A stretch of 33,601 nt of DNA from Oscillibacter sp. (GCA_022791135.1 JAAVYM010000036.1:1-33601), one strand, 5' to 3'; positions 24,388-33,033 are shown, counted from the first letter of the stretch. Notes: generated by a model from the sequence alone, not told the origin. Numbers and translations are program-made.

Positions 24388-25257
24388 TCAAACCGGGACG
24401 CTGCGGAAAACGCCGGGCGTCACGCCTACTTTCTTCCGGAAAGAGTGGATAAAGTTTTCCTCGCTGTTGTAGCCCACCTGATAGGCGACCTCTTTCACAG
24501 AAAGACGGGTGGAGGTCAGAAGATGCTTGGCCGCGCCGATGCGGCCAAGCAGAATGTATTCATAGGGAGAATATCCGGTGTGAAGCTTGAACACCCGTGA
24601 AAAATGGGCGGGGCTGAAGCCGGCGGCGGCCGCCGCATCCCCTACGGTAATATTTCGATACAAGTTGCGGTTGATAAAGCCGATGGCCTCACTGACGGCC
24701 TGGTTCTCCTCCCTGCCGCGGCTTTCGCCGCCCAGCAGCAGCTCACACAGCAGCCGATGGATCAACTGAGAACAGGCGACCTCACTCATGCGTTCACCTG
24801 TCTCACAGGAACTCACAAGCTCTCCGATCCCGCGGGTAATCTCCGGAAAGCCTGCCGGCGCAAACACATGGCACTCACCCTTGTTCTGCAAAATGCGGCG
24901 GTAAAAGGTCTCCGCATTCAAACCGTTAAACAGTATCCAATAGAACTCTGTGTCATCTTGGGCAGAGTATTCATGAGGCTGCCGGCAGTCGAACAGGGCG
25001 ATTTGTCCCGGCAGGGCACTTGCCGCTTCCCCCTCCAGCACAAACCGAAGCTCCCCCCGGCACACACAGATCAGCATCAGGTTGAGCCGGTGGCTGGCCA
25101 ACCGGGCGGTTTCCACATCGTGGTTAAACGCATAGCGGTGATCGCAAAAATAGCGGCCCACACGAGTAGGATAGTAAAGCAACTCGCTGGCCAAGGACGA
25201 GGGCGTAAAAAAATATCGCAGAGAATTGTTCAGAACTCCTGTCTCCGGAATATCCAT
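24388..25257 (-). CDS. AraC-family transcriptional regulator
   Basis: A 289-residue protein with an N-terminal cupin-like sensing domain (about 30-165, LMLICVCRGELRFVLEGEAA, LPGQIALFDCRQPHEYSAQ) and two C-terminal helix-turn-helix units (ITVGDAAAAAGFSPAHFSRV and LSVKEVAYQVGYNSEENFIH). This is the layout of sugar-responsive activators. GAAAGGATG lies upstream of the ATG. It is divergent from the IolH-like gene and convergent with the ABC importer; direct repeats in the divergent spacer are a likely binding site. The inducer is probably the imported compound or a derivative. Confidence 0.93.
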   Translation of the reverse strand: MDIPETGVLNNSLRYFFTPSSLASELLYYPTRVGRYFCDHRYAFNHDVETARLASHRLNLMLICVCRGELRFVLEGEAASALPGQIALFDCRQPHEYSAQDDTEFYWILFNGLNAETFYRRILQNKGECHVFAPAGFPEITRGIGELVSSCETGERMSEVACSQLIHRLLCELLLGGESRGREENQAVSEAIGFINRNLYRNITVGDAAAAAGFSPAHFSRVFKLHTGYSPYEYILLGRIGAAKHLLTSTRLSVKEVAYQVGYNSEENFIHSFRKKVGVTPGVFRSVPV

Positions 25258-25326
25258 ATCCTATACCATCCTTTCTTTTTCAATATAGCACAAGCGATTT
25301 TCCTTCGCAAGAATAAATAGCAGGAA

Positions 25327-25382
25327 TTCGCAGTCTTTTCGCAGAATCCCTCATTGAAATCCTAGTAAAAATACGATATTGT
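25327..25382 (+). promoter_or_regulatory. Promoter and direct-repeat operator of the IolH-like gene
   Basis: Two copies of TTCGCAG (25327-25333, 25338-25344) are spaced 11 bp, one helix turn, as AraC-family half-sites often are. They lie just upstream of TTGAAA (25354-25359), a 17-bp spacer and TATTGT (25377-25382). Confidence 0.55.
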
Positions 25383-25450
25383 ATAAATAATAAGGAAAAG
25401 CCGGGCCGAATTTTGTGAATCAGGAAAAAATCAGAACGGAGGAACCACAC

Positions 25451-26371
25451 ATGAAAATCGCATTTGATGTCGATGTCCTGGCCAAACAGATGCCCATCAA
25501 GGACTATGTCCGGAAGGTGGCCGATTGGGGCTACAAGTACATTGAGCAATCTCCCCACCCTCGGATCAACCCCTTTTATAAGCACCCCCTGTTCTCCAAG
25601 GAGTGCGAGGAGGAGTACCGCAAGGCCCTGAAGGAGACCGGCGTGGAAATCTCCAGCTTCATTGTGGTCTACCGCTGGTCTGGCCCCACCGAGGAGCAGC
25701 GCCAGCACGCCGTGGCCAACTGGAAGCGAATGATTCAGATTGCCGTGGACATGGGGGTTCCCGTCATCAACACGGAGTTCTCCGGCGACCCCAACCAGCA
25801 GGAAATTTGCAACGGCATGTTCTTCCGCTCCATGGAAGAGCTGTTGCCCATCATCGAGCGGGACGGGCTGCGGGTGGAAATCCAGTCCCACCCCTATGAT
25901 TTCTGCGAGCTGAACGATGAGACCTGTGACATCGTAAAATCCTTCCGGTCCAAGAACCTGGGTTACGTTTACTCCGCTTCCCACGGCTTCTTCTACGACC
26001 AGGGCAAGGGCGACGTGCGGCATATGCTGAAATATGCCGGGGACGAGCTGACCCATGTCCTCCTGGCGGACACCTGGAACCAGACCAAAGATTGCCGTTA
26101 CATCCTGAATCCGCCCTGGCTGAACCAGCGGGGCCGGGCGGACGTGACCATCCATCAGCACACCGCCATGGGTGAGGGCGAAGTGGACTTCGACGGTATC
26201 TTCGAGACTTTGCGGGAGATGGACTTCGCCAACAAGCAGCTGAAACCCGACGCCCCGAAGGTGGGCGGCGACAACATCCTCTGCGTGAGCTACTTCGGCT
26301 TCCCGGAGAAAATGGATAAACAGGCCCCCGAGGCTCTGGAACGCATCAAAAACGAGCTGCTGAGCAAATGA
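25451..26371 (+). CDS. Sugar phosphate isomerase/epimerase, IolH-like
   Basis: A 306-residue xylose-isomerase-like TIM barrel. Seen: MKIAFDVDVL, YKYIEQSPHPRINPF, VVYRWSGPTEEQRQHAVANW, INTEFSGDP, SMEELLPIIERDGLRVEIQ and RYILNPPW with QHTAMGEGEVDFD, a pattern I recognise from IolH of inositol clusters. Glutamates and histidines of a metal site (EIQSH, HQHTAMGEGEVD) are present. IolH itself is not fully characterised, and other inositol genes (iolG, iolE, iolB) are absent, so the link to inositol is inference. ATG 25451 follows GGAGG. It is monocistronic and ends at a two-way terminator. Confidence 0.82.
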   Translation: MKIAFDVDVLAKQMPIKDYVRKVADWGYKYIEQSPHPRINPFYKHPLFSKECEEEYRKALKETGVEISSFIVVYRWSGPTEEQRQHAVANWKRMIQIAVDMGVPVINTEFSGDPNQQEICNGMFFRSMEELLPIIERDGLRVEIQSHPYDFCELNDETCDIVKSFRSKNLGYVYSASHGFFYDQGKGDVRHMLKYAGDELTHVLLADTWNQTKDCRYILNPPWLNQRGRADVTIHQHTAMGEGEVDFDGIFETLREMDFANKQLKPDAPKVGGDNILCVSYFGFPEKMDKQAPEALERIKNELLSK

Positions 26372-26401
26372 CGGTTATCAATGCCGGCGCCGGCCATAGA
26401 G

Positions 26402-26441
26402 AAAAGAGCTGTGAGACAATTTGCCTCACAGCTCCTTTTTT
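26402..26441. terminator. Bidirectional intrinsic terminator
   Basis: A perfect 10-bp stem (26406-26415 with 26425-26434, allowing an extra pair). Plus strand continues in TTTTTT, minus strand in TTTTC. It separates the IolH-like gene from the convergent ABC-like/kinase operon. Confidence 0.88.
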
Positions 26442-26513
26442 GTGGATATCCGGCGGTCATACATATCTGCTGCCGTTCATGGATATGACCGGCCTGATCC
26501 GGCAAGGGGGCGG

Positions 26514-27941
26514 TCAGTTGATATAGCGCAGGCATCTGAGAAACGCCTCATTCTTCGTTTTTTCGCAAATGGCGTCGATCCCCGAGGAGATCACCCATAT
26601 GGCCATGCCTCTTTTCGCACAGGTCACCAGCATGTCGATGATCATCTCGTGGTGCGCCGGCTCCTGACCCGCAAACGGGAAAAAGCAAATCAGCAGACGC
26701 GGATTCAAGAGATACCACTTATAGTAAGAAAAGCTCAGACGCTGGGGCAGCGGCCATGTGTACAAGGGGCGCTGCAGCTCCTCCCTTGGAAACCACTGTG
26801 ACGCCTCCTCCAAAATATTTTCCATGACCCGCCGTCCGGCGATATGCCGGCCGGCTTTGGGGAGCAGACAGGCGCTCAAGTTGTCCAGCGCGCTCAAATT
26901 GTCGAATAGCATCCCGCCCGGCCGGTCCGGCCGCTCCAGCTGAATCCCGATCTCCGTGCCGATCAGCTTTGACAGCTCGCCGGGAGCGTAGGCAGTTCCA
27001 TTCAGGTGGAATACGCCGCCGCCCCAGCGCTGGCCGCCCAGAAGGCAGTCCCGCAGCCTGGCCGCCGTGCTGTAATTTTCATCCCGCAAAAAGGCGATCT
27101 CGTCGCTACGAATCTGAAAGTCCAGGGGCGGCGTTCCGGGAAGCTCCAGTGAGGACGCCTGGAACACAACTCTGCCGCCGCCCTGCTGCCCGGCCTGTCC
27201 CATGCCGCTGCCGCGGCATTTCCAGCCCAGGATCTCATACAGCTGCTCCCCATACTCCTCCGGGTACAGACGATAGAAGGTCTTTCGGTTTTTTACCACG
27301 TCAATCCGATCCGAATAACGGCGCATGAACGTGTCGTCCAGATCCAGCAGAATCACCGCAGCGCCCCGCTCCAGCAGCAGCTGGACGCATTGCATCAGCT
27401 TTTCTAAATCCCGTTGACGCAGAATCTCCGTAAGCCGGTCCAGGAGCAGCAGCCCGCCCTTCCAGAACCACACCCGAAAAACGCAGAGCCGGTAATAATC
27501 CAGCCTGGAGAGTTCCGCCAGTTTCATCTCCGGCGAAACGTCCAGGTTCATCTGCCGCAGAACGGCTGCGGACTCCGGTCCCCGCAGCCGCTGTTCGGCA
27601 CTCTTTCTCTGCCGCCAGTCCATCTGCTTTCCCAGGGAGATTACAAAGTCCCGCACGGTCAGTTCCCCGGAGTCAAAGCGGTGCTTGTCCACAATCATGC
27701 TGTTTTGTTGAAGCCAGCGCTCCAGATCCGGCGTTCCCACCCGGCGGCCCCGGGCAAAGGCCCGTCCACCTTTCATGTGCGTGCCGCCCTTGAAGATCTC
27801 CAGATAGGCCGTGCCGGAGGTGAAGTGGTCATCTACATACAAACCAACGCACTCCCCCCTGGAAATGGAGATATCAAAGCGGTATGTCAGGTTCTCCCGC
27901 TGAAAGCAACCGTGCTCGACCCGGATCACTTCCTCTTTCAT
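26514..27941 (-). CDS. Degenerate double ABC ATPase-like protein, probably without ATPase activity
   Basis: A 475-residue protein with the size and order of an RbsA-type double ATPase but without its catalytic motifs. Half 1: SISRGECVGLYVDDHFTSGT (27-44) stands where Walker A should be and lacks GxxGxGKST; LLLLDRLTEIL (164-174) keeps Walker B aspartate but has arginine for the catalytic glutamate. Half 2: IAFLRDENYSTAARL (282-296) replaces Walker A, PQRLSFSYYKWYLLNPRLLI (399-418) the LSGGNQQK region, CFFPF replaces DEPTR, while ISSGIDAICEK (451-461) matches ISSEIPELMGI of the live paralogue in this window. It has no membrane segments. Last of three genes with a soluble kinase and response regulator, 4 bases after the kinase. 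Its role is unknown; a docking or sensing decoy is inference. Confidence 0.82.
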   Translation of the reverse strand: MKEEVIRVEHGCFQRENLTYRFDISISRGECVGLYVDDHFTSGTAYLEIFKGGTHMKGGRAFARGRRVGTPDLERWLQQNSMIVDKHRFDSGELTVRDFVISLGKQMDWRQRKSAEQRLRGPESAAVLRQMNLDVSPEMKLAELSRLDYYRLCVFRVWFWKGGLLLLDRLTEILRQRDLEKLMQCVQLLLERGAAVILLDLDDTFMRRYSDRIDVVKNRKTFYRLYPEEYGEQLYEILGWKCRGSGMGQAGQQGGGRVVFQASSLELPGTPPLDFQIRSDEIAFLRDENYSTAARLRDCLLGGQRWGGGVFHLNGTAYAPGELSKLIGTEIGIQLERPDRPGGMLFDNLSALDNLSACLLPKAGRHIAGRRVMENILEEASQWFPREELQRPLYTWPLPQRLSFSYYKWYLLNPRLLICFFPFAGQEPAHHEMIIDMLVTCAKRGMAIWVISSGIDAICEKTKNEAFLRCLRYIN

Positions 27942-27945
27942 ACCC

Positions 27946-28764
27946 TCACTCCTCCTGGAACAGCAGCGGCAGCGTCACACAGCACTCCGTGCCGACTCCC
28001 TCAGCGCTGAAAATGCGGAGGCCATAGTCCTCGCCGAAGATCAGCCGGATACGGCTGTTGACATTCCGCAAGGCAATGCCGCCCCGCTGCTGCCCGGCCG
28101 CCGCGCCGGCATCCCCCGCAAATTGCCGGTTCAGACGCTCTACCTGCTCGTCCGGTATCCCGACGCCGTCGTCCCGTACCCGCAGGAACAGCGTCTGGTC
28201 GCTGTTTTCCACAACGATGCGTACCGCGCCGTATCCCAGCTTACCCTCCAGGCCGTGGGATACTGCGTTTTCCACCAGAGGCTGCAAAATCAGCTTTGGC
28301 ATCCGTGCCTCCAGCAGTTTTTCATCCTCCATATCCAGCTTCATGGAAATCTTGTCTCCAAAGCGGCACCGCTGAATAGTGAAATAGTTCTCTGCGTTGT
28401 CCAGCTCATCCGAGAATGTGACGTACTCCTGCACATTGGAGATGGTGTAGCGAAAAAAGGTTGCCAGCGCCTCTGTAGTCTCGGCGATGTCCCCGCAGTC
28501 TGCCAGCAGCGCGTCCGTCCGGATTGCCTCCAGCGCATTATAGAGAAAATGGGGGTTGATCTGGTTTTGCAGCGCCAGGTACTCCGCCTGCTTTTGCTGT
28601 AGCCTGGTAATCTCCTCGCCGTGCAGGCGCTCTTCAATATCGGAGAAAAAGTCTCTCAGCATCGGCTCCTCTTCCCAGTCCAGCCGCAGAACGGTCTCCA
28701 GGTCGCGGTCGCTGCGGTAGCGCCGGAGCGCTCCCCACAGCTTTTTCATGGCCCGCAGTCTCAT
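27946..28764 (-). CDS. Soluble LytS/YesM-type sensor histidine kinase
   Basis: A 272-residue kinase. The His_kinase domain carries the phospho-acceptor motif QINPHFLYNALEAIR (histidine 72 from this start), and the HATPase_c domain has LVENAVSHGLEGK (N box), RDDGVGIP (G1) and GGIALRNVNSRIRL (G2). Usual members have an extracellular sensor and membrane helices with a HAMP domain; here only about 50 residues precede a coiled segment and no hydrophobic helix is seen. It should therefore need another protein for input. It starts 9 bases after the response regulator stop; GTG 28773 is an alternative start. It probably phosphorylates the adjacent regulator. Confidence 0.9.
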   Translation of the reverse strand: MRLRAMKKLWGALRRYRSDRDLETVLRLDWEEEPMLRDFFSDIEERLHGEEITRLQQKQAEYLALQNQINPHFLYNALEAIRTDALLADCGDIAETTEALATFFRYTISNVQEYVTFSDELDNAENYFTIQRCRFGDKISMKLDMEDEKLLEARMPKLILQPLVENAVSHGLEGKLGYGAVRIVVENSDQTLFLRVRDDGVGIPDEQVERLNRQFAGDAGAAAGQQRGGIALRNVNSRIRLIFGEDYGLRIFSAEGVGTECCVTLPLLFQEE

Positions 28765-28773
28765 GGGTATCAC

Positions 28774-30363
28774 CTACCTGTACAGCTTCTTATAATCCGA
28801 CGGACTGACGCCGGTGACTTTTTTGAACAGCTTTGAAAAGTATTTCAGGTCCCGGTAGCCCACCATTTCCGCTACATCCTGGACGGACAGATCGTCGCCG
28901 GACAACAATTCCTTGGCCTTGCCGATCCGCAGGTCTGTCAGATAGTCCATAAAATTCTGCCCGGTCTCTTTTTTAAACAGCGTGGAAAAATAGGTGGCGT
29001 TGAAACCAACGGCGCTGCTGACGTCCTCCAGGCGCAGCGCCTCCTGGTAATGCTGCTGAATGTAGCGCTTGGCGTCGGTGATGGGGCGTGTTTCCCGCAA
29101 AGAGCGTTCGTCCTGTAATTGCCTGATCTGCCGGCAGATGCCCTCCCGCAGCGCCTGGAGCACGCCCTGCGCGTCCGCACAGGACCAGAAACTCTCCTCC
29201 ATCTCTTCGGAAAAGTGGTCGTCTACCCGGCCGGTTTGCCGCATGCCGTAGAGACAGGCCTCCAACACCTGATCAAACCAATCCTCCAGCATCTGCCCGT
29301 TCAAGCCCGTTTGAAACAGTACCACCTCGTAGCTCTCACTCAGCTCCTGATTCAAGCGCTCTTCATCCAGGCATTCCGCCGCCACTTGAAAGCTCTTTTT
29401 CTGCGCGGTCTCCATTTGATATCGCCGTTCAAAGGCCGGAGGCTCTTTTTCCGCGTCGCGCCAGTCCTGCGCCAGACACAGGCGGTCCCTGCACAGCCAG
29501 AGCGCCTCCTGCATGGAGACATCCAATTGCTCGGTGCGGCTTTTCCGGCTGCCCAGGCAGGCCGTGCAGCGGATCGTCCAGAACAGGTCCCGCTGCTTTT
29601 CAATCTCTTTTCGGATTTTGGTGAAACATTGCTTGACCTCCACCGCCTGGTATGCATCCACACCCACAAACGCCAGAATGCCCTCCCGCCGCGCCGCGGC
29701 GGCGTAGGTGTCCGTCAGCGTCTGCAGCTCCCGCCGGACCGTCTCAAGCGCATGGCGGATCATGATCGAATAGCCGTCCCGGTACTGCGCGGCGTTGGCG
29801 ACGTCCACCTTCACCACGGCCGCAAAGAACACGCTCCCAGATTCCAAAAGATGAATCCCATATCCAGACTGAAGCTGCTCCGCAGTCAAAAAAGGACCTT
29901 GCCGGTCCGCCGCAGCCTTCAGCTCGTCTATCAAAAGCTCCTGCTGCCGCTCGCCGCTCTTCTTCAGCCGGAATTCCAGCGCGGCTTCTTTTCCCATCTT
30001 GTCCTTGAGCCGCAGCAGGATACTGGTCAGCTCATCCTGTTTCAGGGGCTTGAGCAGGTAGTCCTCAACCCCGTATTTCAGGGCGTTTTGAGCATATTCG
30101 AATTTCCGGTATCCGCTGATGATGATAAAGTGCAGATTCGGCTGCAGGTCCTTTGCCCGCTGAATCAGCTCAATTCCGCTGCACCCCGGCATACGCACGT
30201 CCGTGATCAGCAGATGCGGCTGCTTCTCCTGCACCAGCTCCAGCGCCCGCAGGCCGTCGTTTGCAGTTCCAGCAATCTCATAGCCCAAAGACTCCCAGTC
30301 TATCAGCTTTTGCAGCAGCAATATGATCTTGTTTTCATCATCTGCCAGCACAACTCTTAGCAT
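28774..30363 (-). CDS. YesN-type response regulator (receiver + AraC output)
   Basis: A 529-residue regulator. The receiver domain (1-120) has the acidic pair DD at 8-9, phospho-acceptor aspartate 55 in LLITDVRMPG and lysine 105 in YLLKPL. A long middle region (about 130-420) follows with no recognised motif. The C-terminal 100 residues are an AraC-type DNA-binding domain (LRLEDVSSAVGFNATYFSTL, then LSVQDVAEMVGYRDLKYFSK). Phosphorylation by the neighbouring kinase should activate sugar-uptake genes, the usual job of YesN proteins. The start at 30363 follows CCGGAGGAC. First gene of the operon with the kinase and the degenerate ABC protein. Confidence 0.92.
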   Translation of the reverse strand: MLRVVLADDENKIILLLQKLIDWESLGYEIAGTANDGLRALELVQEKQPHLLITDVRMPGCSGIELIQRAKDLQPNLHFIIISGYRKFEYAQNALKYGVEDYLLKPLKQDELTSILLRLKDKMGKEAALEFRLKKSGERQQELLIDELKAAADRQGPFLTAEQLQSGYGIHLLESGSVFFAAVVKVDVANAAQYRDGYSIMIRHALETVRRELQTLTDTYAAAARREGILAFVGVDAYQAVEVKQCFTKIRKEIEKQRDLFWTIRCTACLGSRKSRTEQLDVSMQEALWLCRDRLCLAQDWRDAEKEPPAFERRYQMETAQKKSFQVAAECLDEERLNQELSESYEVVLFQTGLNGQMLEDWFDQVLEACLYGMRQTGRVDDHFSEEMEESFWSCADAQGVLQALREGICRQIRQLQDERSLRETRPITDAKRYIQQHYQEALRLEDVSSAVGFNATYFSTLFKKETGQNFMDYLTDLRIGKAKELLSGDDLSVQDVAEMVGYRDLKYFSKLFKKVTGVSPSDYKKLYR

Positions 30364-30477
30364 ATAAAAGTCCTCCGGTATCATCTCTGTCTCAACCAAA
30401 CGGGACAGTCCTTCATGTTTAAAAACTGTGGAGCGATACAGATTCTTGCGCCGCGTTTTTGCACGTTAATAATATAT

Positions 30478-30506
30478 ACTATAATCTTTTTCTTTGGGTT
30501 TGCCAA
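30478..30506 (-). promoter_or_regulatory. Predicted promoter of the YesN/kinase/ABC-like operon
   Basis: On the minus strand TTGGCA (30501-30506), 17 bp, TATAGT (30478-30483). Transcription would start about 105 bases before the response regulator ATG. Confidence 0.72.
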
Positions 30507-30946
30507 GGGGGGCGGCAAACCGGGATACCTATTTGTGCATTTTATAGCAAAGGAATTTCATTTTGTTGTGCAATCGAGATATACCCAAATACCTTGTGGC
30601 AAGTTCAGATGCCCACAAAAAATTACGAGCAAAGACACGATTGGCCGGGTTTTTCGTGGAAAACAGGACAACAGGATTGAAATGCGAGAAGGAAATGATA
30701 GCAGAATGAACTTGTACCAGTATTGGAGACTGCGGCATCCCCCATCTTAATTCTGTACATTCCTCAGAAGAAGATACTCTGTAACCTCCCAAATTCTGTG
30801 GTCCCTTCCGCAAGGAAAATTGGCCAGCCGGAAGCTCCTGCCTGGGAAACGGCTGGGGAAAATTCGGGACCCGCTCCACGATGCCATCCGCGGGGGCCGG
30901 GAAGCCGCCGGTGTCCGTTCCGGAGTGAAGATAGGAACTCCATAAA
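30507..30946. other. Intergenic stretch, no gene seen apart from repeat copy B
   Basis: AT-richer than the surroundings up to about 30760, then the GC-rich repeat at 30784-30906. A 145-codon minus-strand frame covers it but has no plausible start or family, and its translation resembles the interrupted one of repeat copy A. Confidence 0.5.
30784..30906 (-). repeat. Diverged ~120-bp repeat, copy B
   Basis: Second copy of the repeat at 19926-20048, about two-thirds identical by eye. It ends some 70 bases before the recombinase remnant. Its minus-strand translation (GIVERVPNFPQPFPRQELPA) is uninterrupted. Confidence 0.6.
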
Positions 30947-31372
30947 TTGCGGGAGCGGGAATTCACAATAGTCTGCTTAGAAGCTCCCTTGAAAACGAAA
31001 AACTCCTACTGCAATATTGCGATAGGAGCTGACGCGATTGAAGTCCTCAAGGGCATGGAGAAGAGAGACGAATACGTCTTCCCCTCTCCATACGGAGGAC
31101 CGATGTCCCCGGACAACGGCCTACAGATGCTCCGACGCGTGCTGAAACGAGCGGGACTGGAACGGGGACGCTTTCACGGTTTAAGACACGCATTTTCCAT
31201 ATTGGCTCTGCAAAACGGAGTGGACGTAAACCCTCTCTCCGGCATGCTGGGCCACTACGACGCCGGATTCGCACTCCGTATCTACACCTACGCTACCCGG
31301 CAGATGCAGAATCCGGTGGCAAAACCATGGGGAATTTTATGCCGGGGGTTATTTAGCTGGATTCAAAAATAA
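30947..31372 (+). pseudogene. Tyrosine recombinase/integrase, C-terminal remnant
   Basis: About 130 residues matching only the second half of a phage-type integrase: LKTKNSYCNIAIGADAIEVL, FPSPYGGPMSPDN, the catalytic HGLRH (box R2), LGHYDAGFALRIYTYA with the H/G and the nucleophile tyrosine. The N-terminal DNA-binding domains and the first catalytic arginine are absent, and the frame opens from a TTG without a ribosome binding site. It is thus a 5'-deleted relic of an integrated element that has since been lost. A terminator-like hairpin follows. Similarity begins near 30977. Confidence 0.85.
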
Positions 31373-31376
31373 CAAA

Positions 31377-31415
31377 AGCGCCAGGCAGGCAATATCTCCT
31401 GTCTAGCGCTCTTTG
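31377..31415 (+). terminator. Terminator-like hairpin after the integrase remnant
   Basis: A 13-bp imperfect stem (31377-31389 with 31398-31410; one mismatch, one G:U) followed by CTTTGTCCCT. The next 275 bases to the IS remnant contain nothing I recognise. Confidence 0.6.
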
Positions 31416-31690
31416 TCCCTCTCCAAACATTTCCGCATGTGGGTCACGGTGTGGGGAAAACCAAAAATGGGCGTTCACCTTACGCAGAAAACAATGAACA
31501 GCCCTCTGTTCGCTCAGCATTCCCGCTTTTTCTGCTTGAAACAGCTCCACGCCTTGGAGGCCGGACGGCTTTGGCTTACCTGCAACGCCGGAGTGTTCAC
31601 TCTGATCTACTTGGATGGTATCGTCAATGAACAAGGAGCCAAATGGCAATACAGCAAATTTGGATAGCGGCAACAAAAGAAGAGGCGTTT

Positions 31691-32218
31691 TTACATAGCA
31701 TGTTGCAATACCGCGCTATCTTTTAAGACGAAGAAAAGCATTTTCTCGTCAACAGACTTGAGAAGGATTGTATTTATATCATAGACACGATCTGCCGGAA
31801 GATAGTCCGCCTGGAATCCATCGACCAACTGCGCTGTAATTGAGCAATCCGTTGCGATACCAGAAGCAATAAAGAATCTCACCAGCATACCATGCGCATC
31901 CGCAGCCAAATGTACCTTGACATGGCTGACGTCGATTATCAGCCGCTCAACGTCCGTGTCATCTACCAGGGATTCCAGAATCTTTTCCCAGATTCTCTTG
32001 TTACGCCACCGGCAACATATACGCTTCCAGTTCCCATACATTTTTAGCAAGTCCTGCCAAGGTGCTCAGGTGCGTAGAATCCAGAACACACCGTTAAATA
32101 AACTGCTAGGTATCACGAGCATTGCCTCCACGTGTTCCCTTTTCGTCTGTGATGTATGGTCTGATTTTCTCCCACGCTCTGTCGCTTTTATATCATGCCG
32201 GTGCTGTTCCCTTGCCAT
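31691..32218 (-). pseudogene. IS5-family transposase, degenerate
   Basis: Pieces of one IS5-type transposase lie in order on the minus strand: an N-terminal SDRAWEKIRPYITDEKG (start near 32218), then NGVFWILRT, an in-frame TGA where a glycine codon is expected, APWQDLLKMYGNWKRI, LIIDVSHVKVHLAADAHG and LVDGFQADYLPADRVYD (with the second DDE-region aspartate). At least one frame change occurs near NARDT, and the C-terminal part with the catalytic glutamate is missing. No flanking terminal inverted repeats were found by eye. The element is dead. Confidence 0.82.
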
Positions 32219-32315
32219 CGTTCTGCCTTCTCGCTACTTTGAAAACGAATCATATCATGTATTCACGACACCATCTAATTTAACGGTTCAACACCCCTGC
32301 CCTCATCCATTCTAC

Positions 32316-33033
32316 TCATATACCAGACATATTTCGGACGTGGTACTTCATCGAATCGGTCAGATGTTTCTGAAGCAATGCAGTGGCTTTTCTAATATCG
32401 CCCTCCTCGATCTTCTCCATGATGGCAAGGTGGTGGCAGTACGTCGTCTTGCAGCGGATAGCATCATACCTTGTAAGCGCCGTAATGCGATGCTCCTGCT
32501 CCGAAAGTTCCATGCAGATCTTCTCCAGGCGCTGATTTCCGGAGTTATGGGAGTACAGTTCATGGAATAAATTATCAGCCTGGACAACCGCCTGATAATT
32601 ATCCCGCTCTAACGCCGCTTTCATGTTGTCCACTTTGCCGCATACGGGAAATAATGTCTGAACTTTTGTTTTTCATCAGCAGCTCCAGTGACAAAACGTC
32701 CAGAGAGCGGCGGAGTTCAAATATCTCGATGACGTCCTCGATCTGAATGCGGGATACCATTACCCCGCGTCCGGGTGACATGGCCACAAAGCCTTCTTTT
32801 GCCAGTTCCTGGAGCGCATTTCGCACGGGCGTGCGACTCAGGTCCAGAAGCTCGCATAGTTGCCGTTCCACGAGTATCGTTTCTGCAGGAAACGTACCAT
32901 CAATAATCCATTCCTTGATTTTGTGGTAAGCGTGGTCGTGTTTGCTTTTCTTGTCCAGATAATCCGAAATTTTTATGAAAGCAGCCTTCCCTTCCACAGT
33001 ACCCCAACCCTCTTCAACGCATTTCACTCTCAC
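32316..33033 (-). pseudogene. GntR-family (FCD-type) regulator, frameshifted
   Basis: Two overlapping frames make up one FadR-like protein. The first (to 32599) holds the GntR winged helix (AYHKIKEWIIDGTFPAETIL, then LDLSRTPVRNALQELAKEG) and the first helix of the FCD ligand domain (EDVIEIFELRRSLDVLSLEL). The second (32316-32633) continues with VDNMKAALERDNYQAV, FHELYSHNSGN and the late FCD helices to HLTDSMKYHV. Continuity needs a one-base insertion near 32632-32637. The start is uncertain (GTG 33033 or 32997). Either a broken gene or a sequencing error. Confidence 0.85.

Noticed and set aside
31353-31676. Short frames on both strands between the integrase and IS remnants
   Set aside because: No start signals, no family features and conflicting frames.
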